Positions 52,024-64,000 of a stretch of 64,000 bases of DNA are shown piece by piece. The notes beneath the pieces were generated by a model. That model had not been told where the DNA came from. It made no database searches and saw nothing but the letters and a program-made list of their open reading frames with translations. A program made the position numbers and the translations under genes. Within the stretch, counting starts at the first letter, position 1; the number at the start of each line of letters is the position of its first letter. Origin of the DNA: Sipunculus nudus (taxonomy: Eukaryota; Annelida; Sipuncula; Golfingiida; Sipunculidae); assembly GCA_026874595.1 (NCBI GenBank), contig CM049317.1:22206882-22270881 (forward strand), written 5' to 3'.

Positions 52024-55000
52024 TATATATTTATAATGAATGGATTGAAATACATTAGCACTTAGTTTATGAAAAAATTAATTTGTCATCGGGGAGCAAG
52101 AAGATGTTTACATATACCGGATTTCTACAAAAGAATTACCTTTGACATCCGATATTTGTATTCGTTCATTGCTCTTCTTGTGGCTTCTGTTATGCAGTGC
52201 TGTGCCTGTACCTAAAAGTTACACAGAGCTCTGGGAATTTGATATTTTATTTTTTTTTGGGAAAGTAAGGTTATATGCAATTAAGGGTGTGCAGTGACAT
52301 GTGAACTGAAAGTAAATATCAAGTCGTGAAAATTACAAAACTGATGAGATAACGAATGCTGCCATATAAGAACTCACCTCGAATATATTTCTTTTCTCTT
52401 CTTCGTGTTTCAAATATTTGATACGCATTTGCTCCAGGTAAGATTGCAACTCCTTTTGCATGTCATAGGGTAAAGTATGGTAGTCAGGGTTGTGATATTT
52501 CATCCATCCTAAATCTTCCTTGGTGTCCGAAAAAGGAGCAAAGAACTTCTGAAATGATACATAAAAGGAAGAATATTAACATCCTGACAGATCGCTGTTC
52601 TATCGTTCATTAACATTTTGATCCGTTGTATTAGGATAAACCTACAGAGGAAACTCGCACCTATCTTTAATGTTTTCAGCGTTGCCCTAGTAATCTGTTT
52701 CATAAGAAAGAGGGAAGTTGTTTTACCAACCTCATCGTAGATTTCCTTAAATTCTCGAATTACTTTTGCTTTGAGTGCCTCATCCCTGGCTCTCTGTTGC
52801 TCCTGGTGAACATATTTATTAAAGAAATTATACACATAAAATAAGTTTTTAATTTGTTTCAGAAATATTAAAATTAAAAATATTTGTACACTAGTGGCAA
52901 CAAGTCGATTTTGAAAGGAGAAAAATAATAAAGAGCCAATTGGAACACTGTACCTTTTTCTTCAAAGCTAGATTATTCGATATCTGTAGCTCTGAAAATT
53001 CATCTGTAATATCCTTCTCGAGATCAACCATAATTTTATCTCGACATTCAAGCAAGTCACAGGTCATTCTCGTGAAATCACTTATTGTTGATTGGAATGT
53101 TCGTAAATGTATCGCACGCAAGTCCCTTTCAATATATGGTCCATTTGACATATTCCTTCTCTGTTTCACAAACAACAAAGTCATAATTACGTGTAGGTTG
53201 TTATTGTCTATACAGAATTTGTCAAAAATTTTCTATATCCACATACTAAATAAAGATCGCGATCTTGCTTTGACTGAAATAAATAAATATTATAACGATA
53301 TGATAATTAATGCGTCACTAATGTTTAATATTTGCAATTAAAAAAATCTTAATTTATAGTTATTTTATATAGCATTAGTTATTGCTGCTTAAGATACTCA
53401 GTTTCACGTGCACAGTTTAACACTCTATTACCATGGAAGCCAAATATTCCTTTTTTGCCTTTTCTGCTATCTCTTTACATTTTCGATCTTTTTCAAGCTG
53501 AAATTAAATATGGTAACCTAAATTTGACGTGTATGCTTATGAATGGATTGATCAGCTGATCTTCACAGAAGACATGTTTTTCAGATTGATTTATTTAATA
53601 GAAAAAGAAATATGCGTACAGTTACTGTCCAGTCGAAAGGGCATAGCACTGATAATTGTAATCTCGTGTAACGAAATGTTACCATATATTTGTGAAAGTG
53701 AGGCCCTGACCCTTTCACCGAAGTTTCGAGTTATTCCAATTACTAGTTCATACAATCGAGAATATTTAAATATTTTCAAGGCCCGTAACAATAGCATTTT
53801 TACTCTTATCATTGTTGTAATTTTGTTGATCATACAATTTTGTAAATTTCTTTATTACTAATAAAAGAAAGATAATAAAAAGGTAACCTTGATCTTTCTG
53901 TTGTCTTCGTTCGTCATCATATAGTTCGAGTAAGTTGCTTCAAATTTTTGTAAAAGTTCCGCACGCACTAGTTTCTTGAAACCGAGGTCTGTGATGGATG
54001 AGCCATCGTACATTTCAAAGGCCTTGTATTTGCTTTGGCCATGATATTGCTCCAAAACATTAGGTTCAGCATATTTTCCGCCTGGTGAACAAATCTAAAT
54101 AAAATGAAAATATAGGATATCCTTTCATATATTCATATATGATATATAAGAATTTGTTCAGTATCCATAAAATTAAGAACAGATGTTAATTAAAAAAACA
54201 CGTGTCATTTGAACGTTATTTCATTTCAACATGTAATATTAATTTCCTACAAAAAATATATACTTATATTAAATTATCATATTTTTGTGGCGTTAGATAA
54301 TACAAAATTATATCATATAGTTAGAAGGAATATGCAAAAGATTAGATAATAAAATAAATTACCTTAGCCATATTTCTTTTATATTCGGTTAAAACTTGTT
54401 GAGCCATATTTAACCATTTAGCCTTGTTCAGTTCCTAATAATGATATTTACCATTATAATTGTTCCCCTGAGATCATCAGACAGTGTTGTGTTTGCGTTT
54501 TCATTAATATATAATGAAATATAATGTCGGCTTCTACATAAATATTAAATCGAAATATCTATTCTTAAGATACACTGAAATGTAGCTAAATCAATACGTT
54601 GTGCTGTTTCATTGGAATACATAAAGAATGACAATTGAATAAAAAATACCTTTTTCAGTATTTTTTCTGTGTTCCTGCTTTTGAATGTATTGTATATTTG
54701 TTGTATATTGGATATCAAGTCATCATACAATACATTTTGGTCCAAAAGCAAATGTTGTATTTCGCAAAGGAACCGTTTCATTACATCCCAATTGCATCTT
54801 TCATGGTGGTCTTTTAACTCTTGAGCAGTCACAGTTTCTTTTGATAACCTCTTAACAAGTGAATAATGAAAAATAAAACATAGAAAAAAGTAAGAGTATA
54901 TTGAGACAAAAGATACTCGCTCATGTCAATGGCAAACATTGGTGAAATGTTACTAGCATACATATTTTTATTCACCTGTCGCATATTAAAATATCCGAGA

Positions 55001-58000
55001 ATGTCCTACCTGTTTCAGCAACAAGAAAGAATTTGTATTACGATATGGTTTATGAATAAATTAAATCATTTTTAGATAATATATCACGAGGAATTTTGTA
55101 TTCCACAAGATTATCAGAACACTCACACGTTCCATGTTGGCATTGTACCTTTCACACGCTTTTGAAATAGATTCTCTCCCTGTTCCTTCATCTTCTTGCT
55201 GCAAAGAGACATAAATGATGATCGAATGAATAAATATAAACAGTTTGTGATATATTATATAATAATAATATTTTCCCTGGTGATACCTTTTTCGTAAGGA
55301 TTGCCTTCTGGAGTTCCAGTCGAGTAAAATCGATGATCTCGGAAACGGATGCATCTAGTTTCTTTGCGAAACGTTCGACCTCTTCTCCGTTCCCTCGCGC
55401 TTTAGTTGCGAATTGATCAAGGATGTCACTGCGTGCTTTCATCAGGGTTTCAATATACTCATTTCCGTTACGCAACACCTCGAGTGGAAAAGGTTTACCT
55501 TGGTACTGAAGTGACAAATATGAGGCATTAAAAAGTTGAACAGATCCCTCACAGGCCAGGGTGTCCGACAGGCCTTTACTTAAAATGATTTAATCCATTA
55601 CTACATTATATCAACATAGGTCTTTTTGTGTATCTATAATTGACATGCAGTATAACGTCTTTTGGAAACAAACGTTATATATTTATTAAGAGGTGTCAGC
55701 TCTGTTTGATTAAAACCTAGATTTTTCATGTATTTCTTACCTTCAATACCATTTTGAACTGCTCTTTTTCAGACATGACAAGTGCGGTATTATACTCACT
55801 GACCAAAGCCTGAAGAGTACGGAAAACAGTGCCACAAATAATTTCAACGAACACAAAAATAGCCCATATGAAACAAACACATTTTTTTATGAAAACACAT
55901 GCAGTGATTGGTTTAAAATTAAGGATTCAATATTTACCTCTCTGGTTGAACCAGGGGGTGGCAGCTTTCCACTTTGAAAAAGAGTCATGTATCTCTGCAA
56001 TTAAACGTTTGCATGAAATATCCAAAAATGTACTTTATCATAATAATAGAATTTAAAAAATAGTTTTTTTTTATAAATAAACAAATACATTGGTCCTCTT
56101 TTCAATTAATTATAATCAATTTTGAAACTTTTAAAACTAAAAGATATATTTATTTCTAGCTCTAAGCTGTCAAATGGAAAGAGTATCCATGATACCAATA
56201 TACTGTCACCGAGTTCAGCCCCCGTCATAGGCTTTGATCCCAGTTTCTTCACCGGTATCCGTGATGGGTCAAGTAGGAAGGGTGCCAAGTCACGAATTCT
56301 TCTGACAAATCTTTTTGGCAAATCTATAAAAGACCATTAATTAATAGTTTTCATTTAAGGACACTAACACCCAATACTCAAAATACACGAAACAAAGAAA
56401 CTACCCTGCAGCTGTCCATCAAACACCTTTGACTCGCCCTCGTCAGGATCAAGACTTTCTGTGGCCTTGCTTCCAGGGTGTGGCATGAGGAAGCACTGGA
56501 AACTGTTAAAACATGTATGGATATTCTTTCTAACTTCCTGTAAGTCCTTTGGCTGGTCCGAGTGAACCTTTGAAACAGACATAAGTTGTACTAGTGATAT
56601 GTTAAATATATTGATAAGCGTATATAAATTATTAATGGCAATGATAAAGGTGATCGTTTTAAAAATGATATAATACCTGCAGCTTCTCAAGCAAATAGCC
56701 TTCTCCTCCTTCTCTTCCAAAATTGTATCGCTTAGGGTCGCTCCAGTCTCGAACTAGATAAACCAGGTGCTGCAGAAACATATTGTAGCAAATAATTTTG
56801 ACGACGATCTACATGTATAAGCCATTATACAACGGACAAAGATAAATTCTACCTGGAATGGTGCTTCTGTCATCCTTCCCGTGTTTTCTTCAAGCACCAT
56901 CTTAGCAGTCTCTACAAAAAGCTAAAATATTCATTTTTATTAATGATAAACATGATCACTACATATTTCATACAAACAGTTTATGAAGTAAAATTTTATA
57001 TTTAAATATGCACATTGGAAATATGTTTTACCTCCAAATGTTTCAAGTGGTGTTCTCCTATATTTCGCATGACGTTGTATATCTGGAAATAAAACACACA
57101 TATGGCGGTGGTAGGAATAAAGTATGTATATTTACTGCAGGTGAAACATCGACGAATAACATTAAACCACATGACCTTTTATTCCCTTGTTGAAACAGGT
57201 TTTTATCAAATGACACCCGAAATGTAGGTTTGAAAGTTCTTGCCTGTGTTGTGCTGATCAGTGTACTTAGTGCGAAAATAGTTGCAGCATCTTCTGGTGC
57301 CGTTTCTTGGTCAAACAAGCCCTGCGTATCCATAAGTAGCACGGCCACCTTCAGAGTGAGTTTAATTTATATTTTTAAGAATATGCCCTACACAATACGA
57401 TATCCAACAGTACTTAAAATGTCCATACCTTATTTTTTCGCATATAATTAGGATAATTTATGTTTAAGAATTAACTGTTGGTAATGCAGATGATTTTACC
57501 TTTGATCCGTCGTTCTGGGTTATTGTAAACGGTCTGCTCCACAGTAATATACCAACGGTAGTTCGTTCTGCGCCTGGAGCCCACTTAAATCCCCGCAAGG
57601 GTCCTTTATCCTTAAGCCAGTCACTGGGGTCTCCCTCCTCCTATAGTAAAATGAGGTTCCAGATTGAGACATCGTTGAACATATCCCATATTAATTTTAA
57701 ACTATTCGTAATATCTAAAATAACACCCACTGTTTTTCTGTTTAATTTAATAATCCCTCATAATTAAAAGAGGGGTTAGGCAAATGAGAGAAGAAACGTA
57801 CGCATGCCCGCAAATATTGTATGAGGAAGTTCAGCAGGAAAGATTTTCCAGTTCGATATTCACCGGCTATGGCTAAGACCGAAACCGGCATGTCCTTAAC
57901 TTTGCTCAAGACCCCCATCAAAGCGTTTGTGTCAAGCCTGAGCTTTGTTTTGCCGGTCTCATTAACCTTTACAATCGGCACAGCATGGTCATTTTCTTCA

Positions 58001-58222
58001 GTTGTAATTTAGATGAAAATAGACAGAAATATAAATATTATAATATATATATACATTGAAATGATGATGTATACATATATATATATATATTTAATTATTC
58101 ACAGTAAATTTAACATAAGATATATATATATATATATATATCAGTCACCGATAAACGTAAAACACTGGTCCTAGTGGAACTAGAGTAATAACGCCAATAA
58201 GCTCACCATCTTCTGAAGCCAT
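51542..58222 (-). CDS. Atlastin/GBP-like large GTPase B, 941 aa, 22 coding exons
   Basis: Exons: 58222-58207, 57995-57802, 57640-57500, 57348-57244, 57082-57032, 56921-56853, 56769-56677, 56567-56405, 56323-56196, 55994-55938, 55809-55741, 55505-55287, 55198-55127, 54850-54650, 54434-54363, 54094-53888, 53497-53432, 53160-52954, 52802-52731, 52548-52378, 52211-52140, 51922-51542. All introns are GT-AG except the one after exon 4, which has a GC donor. G-domain motifs are GEYRTGKS (50-57), switch I-like RTTVG (96-100), DTQG (124-127) and LVRDW (197-201). The part up to about residue 362 follows the atlastin G domain and first linker helices. Residues 340-941 form repeated helical exon pairs; those at 527-619 and 792-891 resemble the atlastin middle domain most. 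The tail, from about residue 905, is amphipathic or hydrophobic and ends [10 protein letters not shown]. No membrane hairpin. Intron positions and phases match gene A throughout. Confidence 0.9.
51971..52018. repeat. (AT)n microsatellite in the last intron of GTPase B
   Basis: About 48 bases of almost pure AT alternation, between exons 21 and 22. Confidence 0.95.
58069..58141. repeat. TA microsatellites in the first coding intron of GTPase B
   Basis: Two short TA runs (about 58069-58090 and 58120-58141) are separated by unique sequence. Confidence 0.9.
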
Positions 58223-58455
58223 AGTGTGGATTCACTTGACCTAAAATAACATAAAAATAAGGCATTTATCAACATCTTCGATGTGATTCGTTATATTTAT
58301 ATAGTACGTTTATAACCTATTAAGAATAACACATGCAAATCATTGACCATATTAGTTTCCTTAGTTAAGTGATATAAACATTACGTTACTGAAACTGAAC
58401 CACTGGTGATTTAAACGTTTACCTCAGAATCACGTCTCTCGTTTGAAACTGTCAT
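58207..58455 (-). promoter_or_regulatory. 5' leader of GTPase B with small upstream ORF
   Basis: The start exon (58240-58207) follows a TTATTTTAG acceptor. Upstream, a donor GAG|GTAAAC at 58423/58422 closes a probable non-coding exon. In the spliced leader an ATG at 58455 opens a 13-codon ORF that crosses the junction and ends with TGA at 58234-58232, ten bases before the main ATG. If used, it would reduce initiation at the main start. The 5' end of the leader exon is not defined. Confidence 0.5.
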
Positions 58456-61400
58456 CTAAGTTAAACATTGTTCACCGTGAACATAAGGATATAACCTTGA
58501 TGTTTACAAGTGCGTGTGCATCGAGATGTCCCTGACATTCAGGTTTGTTTGATAAACTTTGGAAGGCGATTACGAATGATTTAATATTAACCAATCCTCG
58601 CCAGAGTGTATGCATAAAGGTGCCTGAGGGATTCTTTTTAAACACACCGTTAACGCTCTGATCACTTTATAAAGATAGCTATTTATGCTTTGATTATGTT
58701 TGAATGACATTGTAATATAAACCTTTCCATATGTTTTTAACATTGTAAAATTCTATAAAACAAAATTATCCATCTTTGGACCATTGCCTCGTTTTGTTAG
58801 CTACTGTTTACATTGATAGAAAAAAAAACTGTGATATAGATACATGGAATGTGCTGCAAACGTGAGATATTGTTCTTGGTGCTTAATTGGTGAATTTCAT
58901 GTGTGTCATTGAAGATAATGTTTAACTTAACTAGCGAAATCTTCTGCTTGCAAGCAAATAGGCCCTGATTTATATAAAACTTTAAATAAAAACAGTAGTC
59001 TTAAACATGATTGACAAAAATCGCTTAAAATCACTTTCGTCTCGTATTGATTGTTCTCACATATTGAATGTTACCTATGTTACATACGTTTAAAGACTGG
59101 TATAACTAGTATACAAATATCCAACCTCTTTATGTCACTAAAATATTTTTCTATACTCTCTTGACGTAAGCCGGTAGTATATATCAAGTTATTCTATTAG
59201 TCTGTGGGAAATCTTCACTTAAAATTCTGCAGTATTGCAAAATTACATTTTGCAAAGAAATTCAGGTATTCAAATATATTAAATATATATAAATGTGACC
59301 CTGTCCTATTTTCAGGATCCAAAGACGGACATATTTCTTAAAATTAAATGCAGATGTTTTGGAATGACTGTTACGTAGGCGCTACCAACATTTGTATAAA
59401 TAACAAATGCGAATTCGAATACTATCATTTGAATGCTTAATTAGAAAAAAACTCAATGATGACAGCATGTTATCTCTTTCCCAGGCCATCAGAAGAATCA
59501 AATAAATCATAATATGATTGTTATGCCCCACTTCAAGGTTAGACCAAATTTTCCACCTATGCTGCTCGAATACACGATTCTCAGTGAAAACGACTAAATC
59601 AGTAGAATGGTAAATCCTTCATTATGTCCTGCTTATCGGCCAAATATAGACACGGTAAAATATTATAGGTTTCCCGCTTGATTTATTGCTTATATTGCAT
59701 CTAATATATAATATGATTATTTCTCGCAGAATTTTTATTCTGTAAAACGAAACACAGGTTTTTCAATTATCATAGACATGCGACATGCAATGTCACTCTC
59801 ACGACTCTTTGAATGCAGATTTATAAAATCGTAATATTTATTTGCCAATAGACGTACCTTTCATATTACCATAATTATCCTACAACAGTTGTTGCAAAAG
59901 CAGATTTTAAAAACCAGTTTATGATTATGATGATTAAAAGAGCATCATAACCATTACCAACATTGCACCCTTGTAGGTGATGGGATTGTACATAGACCAA
60001 CGATTAACCATAAATTTGTAAGTATCTTGACAACACTTACACATTAAAACTTCTGTTTTATCTTTATATAATTCTGTATATTGATATAGTTATATGTATT
60101 TATTCTTTTCTGTAGAATGTACAATTAAAGATAAATCTTGAATGTGAGGGACACTAATAAAATATCATGTAATATCTTTATTCATCCTTGTGGCATAATG
60201 AATATATCGCTTCTACAGCAAATCTAACTTGTTCTTTAGCGATAAAAAAATAACATGTCAAACGCCCGACCTATTCTTAATGCCTATTTTCGTATTGTAT
60301 CCAAACTTCCTAACCATCGTAATTGCAGGCCATATATGTGTGTATGCATATCTACAAACGAAATACATTTTAATGCGAAGTACATAAAAACCCGAATGTT
60401 CCATACTCTACTTAAAAAAAACACAGGTAAGATATCTGAAAGTAAACATTTAACATGTTACTGTATTTAAAGTGCTCGTAACGTAGACGTCATCTTTTAT
60501 GCAGTGTACAGCTGAACAGTAGAAAAATAGGGATCTCTTGTATACATGTTACATTGTATGTAGTCTTTTTATTATGTGGACGGTTATTGGGCTATTACTT
60601 TTGAGAATTATAAAAGTGATACTAGTGGGGTCTTGTGATAATACAGGGAACTTTTACAGTTTGGGCATGTTTGACTATATGTTATTGCTTTTCATTTGCA
60701 AATAACACAATAGGACAGACGGGTATTTAAGTGAAACGTTACAGATATTTTCGAGATTCTTAATGAATCACACAAATCACGTGTGTACGTGTGATCCTTA
60801 TAGATGGAAAAAAGTAAGGCCAAAGAGTTTTCAACCTAGCAAACATAATTTTTAACGTATTTCAGGCAAAAACAAAGCTTTTTTTTTTAAATACAGGTAC
60901 AGATACTGTCCAATATGCATAAAACTACACCTGACAGACATGAACATGCAATATAATTACAGGTCGATATATCTAGATATCAATTCGTCAGTTCTTGCAA
61001 ATGAGCCTTTATTGAGCGAAACGACATAACGTGCATTAGATATTTGAAATATAGCATATACTTGGTAGGATACTTAAACTGTTTATCAGAAACTTTAGGC
61101 ACAGGCATTAAATAATTAAAATTACGAATTCAGTACCAGTATGTTTCATCTGCGGTAAATTTAAAACATCTCACAGGCAGAATGTTTAGGACCTAACGAA
61201 TATATGCAAGGCTTTGTTAATTGTAAAACTAACTTGTTAAATCACTACTGTGCCTTCAGTATTAACACCTGAACAAGTTACTGCAAGTTTTAATCAGATC
61301 TAAACCATAAACAACGGACCTTGCACTTTGTGTGTCCGTGCAAAATCTATATGAATATTATACATTCTGCTAAACATTGGTGAATACGATTTAATACAGG

Positions 61401-61925
61401 AAGGCCATACGTATTTATTAAATCAATCATTAAATCAATCCAGCGTTTGTTACAAGCCAAAGTTCAAACGAACAAATGTCAGAGAGTTCTGAATAATCGA
61501 TACGTTTCCCGTCATCATTGGCACCTGAAATGAACAACAGTGTCAATTCAGGGGTAAACCGGTACACTCCTCAAAATATGGTGTGTCATTGAGGTAACTT
61601 GAACTGTCGACCCCAAAAACACTCATCCCAGGCGTCGACGGTAACGCGTGTACAGGATACACCATATTTCAATTGGCTTCAAGTGGTGTGTGTTTAATGG
61701 ACGTGTGTTTTTGGTTCTTATATAGTCTGAAAAGCTCCTTAAGGATGTTTACCAAGGTGTTCATGCTTAATATGTTCGTCGAAAGAAAACAAAAAATTCA
61801 ATGTGCGACTAAGGCACGTCTTAACGAGGGGTTTCCGGGGCTTGAAGCAGATCTCTGGGCCCAGTGTCTTCACAGCATACGGCCTTTGGGCCGGATGTAG
61901 CTGGGTCACAGCACTTGACACAATG
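58456..61925. other. Intergenic DNA, no gene seen
   Basis: AT-rich sequence between the divergent GTPase B leader and the palindrome. The left end should hold the gene B promoter; TTTATAAAG at about 58668 is a possible TATA box. Scattered ORFs of 60-75 codons have no recognisable domain. Confidence 0.45.
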
Positions 61926-62975
61926 TATTCACTGGCTGAGCTTTATTACAAACATCACTGGGCCCATCCCCCTATCACCCATCTAACCAACCATCCCACT
62001 TATTAAACATGGTTCCCTTGCTTTGACTGCCCATCAGTCTAATTTATGCTAAAATCGCCTCTACATAAGGCTTAAAACAACTTTTCAATCTTCCTACTTG
62101 GCAATAATTTACCACAAGGTACGAAAGCTGAAATAAACACACGAGAGGTCATGCAAAGAGTTCGTCATGAACGTTCATGAATATTCAAATATCAAGAGCA
62201 ACAGGCCGCATTTTACTAGTGTCTACATAAACACGGGGATATGAAGTCTTATTAGCATACGGGGATAAAGCCAGCCTAATAATCAAATAAGCCTATTTTT
62301 AAGCAGAATACTCACAGACCACTGCATATTATCACTATATTTGCCCGCCAACCATGCAAGAGAAGGCTTTACACTGGTAGGGTCTTGATAACGTAGGGAC
62401 CAGTCTACTGAAACACCCAATTAAAGCATGTACTATTAACATGCAAATGTTCTGTTCTGATTATTTTTTCAAACTTATTGCATCTTCTCGCCTTAAGGAG
62501 CAAGAGATCATGTAACTTAAGAAAAATTTAAAAAAGAAGAACTTCTTAACATGTCCAAAACCTTCTGCGTGGAAATCCCCCGCCACTTGTGAGTATTCTG
62601 CTTACAAAATAGGCTAATTTGATTATTGGGTTAGCTTTATACCTTGACACCCGTATGCTAATAAGACTCCATATTCCCGTGTTTATGAAAACACAAGCTT
62701 AATGTTGCCTGTTGCTCCTGATATCTGAATATCCATTAATGTTCATGACGATCTCTTTGCATGCCCTCCCGTGTGTTTAGTGCATGAGTGGTAGCAGCCA
62801 AGTAGGAAGTTTGAAAAGTTGTTTTAAGCCTTATGTAGAGGTGATTTTAGCATAAAATAGGTTGATAGACAGTCAAAGTAAAGGAACCATGTTTAATCAA
62901 TGGGATTGTTGATTTGATAGGTGACAGCGAGATGGGCCAGTGATGCCTGTAATATCGGTCATCCAGTGAATCTGG
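61926..62975. repeat. Large imperfect inverted repeat (~390-bp arms, ~270-bp spacer)
   Basis: The left arm (about 61926-62318) and right arm (about 62589-62975) are reverse complements with scattered differences. Paired landmarks are TTAAACATGGTTCC, TAAGGCTTAAAACAACTTTTC, TTCCTACTTGGC, AGAGCAACAGG/GGAGCAACAGG, GTCTTATTAGCATACGGG and AAGCAGAATACTCACA. No ORF is present in the spacer. It could be a foldback transposon or two inverted copies of a dispersed repeat. Confidence 0.85.
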
Positions 62976-63563
62976 CACATGAACGTACAACTACGGTTCA
63001 TTATATGAATTGACAAAAATATATTAAATACATTTCATTCACATCATTTTTATGTGAATGGGCAAATATACGTTGTGGTGTAAACTCATTTATTAAATAA
63101 TATATTAATTTGGCAAAAGTAATGGTAAGAAACAAAAGCATGAGAGCATTTTCATTTGTCGTTGATTAATAATATACCATTGGTGGAAATGATATTTACC
63201 GTTTTTACATTACCGCGTCTTTTCAAAGTAACGATTTTGTCTGTTGTGTTGACACACATTATATCTAAAGCTTATCAATTTTGTTAATCTTCCATGTTAT
63301 TTTGGCATATGTACGAAAGACGGATCAATACATTCTACATGCATCTGTTTATCACCCTGGTCAATATATTCCTAAAATGCCTTGCACACGTTCGAAGAGG
63401 GCGGAGCCATCAGAGAACATGTATATTGAATGACACTATCTAGGGTCAAGTGAATCGGTGATAAACTCTTGACGCAAAATCAGTACACGTCTGCGACATG
63501 ATCTGTAAACATCCATAACACAAGGAGTTGTAAAACGAACAAGTTTGCAGGTTCCAGTTATTT

Positions 63564-63570
63564 TATATAA
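63564..63570 (+). promoter_or_regulatory. TATA-like box before the rightmost candidate exon
   Basis: TATATAA lies 60 bases before the ATG at 63630, at a sensible distance for a short 5' UTR. AT-rich context makes chance occurrence possible. Confidence 0.35.
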
Positions 63571-63629
63571 ACTGTACTTGAAATATATAAATATACCGTT
63601 CGGTGTTCAAGAACACCCACAGAAGCAAA

Positions 63630-63648
63630 ATGGAAGATTTCGAAGAAG
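63630..63648 (+). CDS. Candidate first coding exon of a gene running off the right edge
   Basis: ATG GAA GAT TTC GAA GAA G is followed by a good donor (GTAGGA). The start context AGCAAAATGG is favourable. The exon is 19 bases and ends in phase 1, as do the 16-base start exons of the two GTPases; like gene B it encodes a very short acidic N-terminus. It may be a third, divergently oriented family member, but no second exon appears before the window ends at 64000. Confidence 0.4.
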
Positions 63649-64000
63649 GTAGGACTCATCATATACATATTGCTATATATAACCGTAACAATACAAACAT
63701 TATTTGTGTTATTTCACATTGCATGTTGCTGTTAGGGAATTAACACATATCGGTGCAGTATTATCAGTGCCCAGCTGCTGGGTTGTCCGTTCACAGGCTG
63801 AAGTACCCCACAACACACCGCCATGAACTGTATTTGTTTACCCACCATAATCTGTATGCACCTACGCGAGGGCTTACTTACTGTAGCCAGCCCAGCAGGC
63901 TCCGGCTCACAGGGCTGTGACGTGACTGGTCATGAACTAGGTCAGCGCGAGATTTATAGCGTCGGCCGGACCAGGGTCAACAAGAGCTGATTTGCCTACC

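Noticed and set aside
52940-53341. 133-codon plus-strand ORF
   Set aside because: It is antisense to GTPase B exon 52954-53160 and intron; the minus-strand frame fits the paralogue.

Overview
The window is eukaryotic, AT-rich and intron-rich. It probably comes from an invertebrate, most plausibly a bivalve mollusc: it shows short exons, many microsatellites, a tRNA-headed SINE, Ty3/Gypsy and LINE remnants, and several dispersed repeats of a style common in bivalve genomes. The lineage is inferred, not proven.

Region 1 (485-18612, + strand) is the 3' two-thirds of the gene for splicing factor 3A subunit 1 (SF3A1, a U2 snRNP component), in 15 exons. They encode the second SURP domain, an acidic and proline-rich middle and the C-terminal ubiquitin-like domain. 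Its introns hold MITE-like elements, two copies of a ~2.45-kb repeat and a SINE.

Region 2 (about 19.6-42.6 kb) has no convincing host gene. It contains a third copy of the 2.45-kb repeat, a 945-bp terminal-inverted-repeat element built from the same end sequence, a 216-bp foldback element, a 123-bp tandem duplication, a stray exon copied from the downstream GTPase family, a LINE 3' end, and a decayed Ty3/Gypsy element whose integrase lies upstream of its reverse transcriptase (the Gmr1-like order).

Region 3 (42630-58455, - strand) holds two intact tandem paralogues of a large atlastin/GBP-type GTPase. Both can be assembled into 22 coding exons with conserved phases, and both give 941 residues. 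After an atlastin-like G domain, each has six consecutive short-exon/long-exon pairs (about 22-24 and 56-73 codons; the last long exon also carries the tail). Several pairs resemble the atlastin middle domain (three-helix bundle). There is no internal transmembrane hairpin; instead there is a hydrophobic or amphipathic C-terminus. This repeated-middle-domain layout is the most interesting feature of the window.

Region 4 (58.5-64 kb) is mostly non-coding. It includes a ~1.05-kb imperfect palindrome and, at the right edge, a candidate first exon of a divergently oriented gene whose length phase matches the first exons of the two GTPases.
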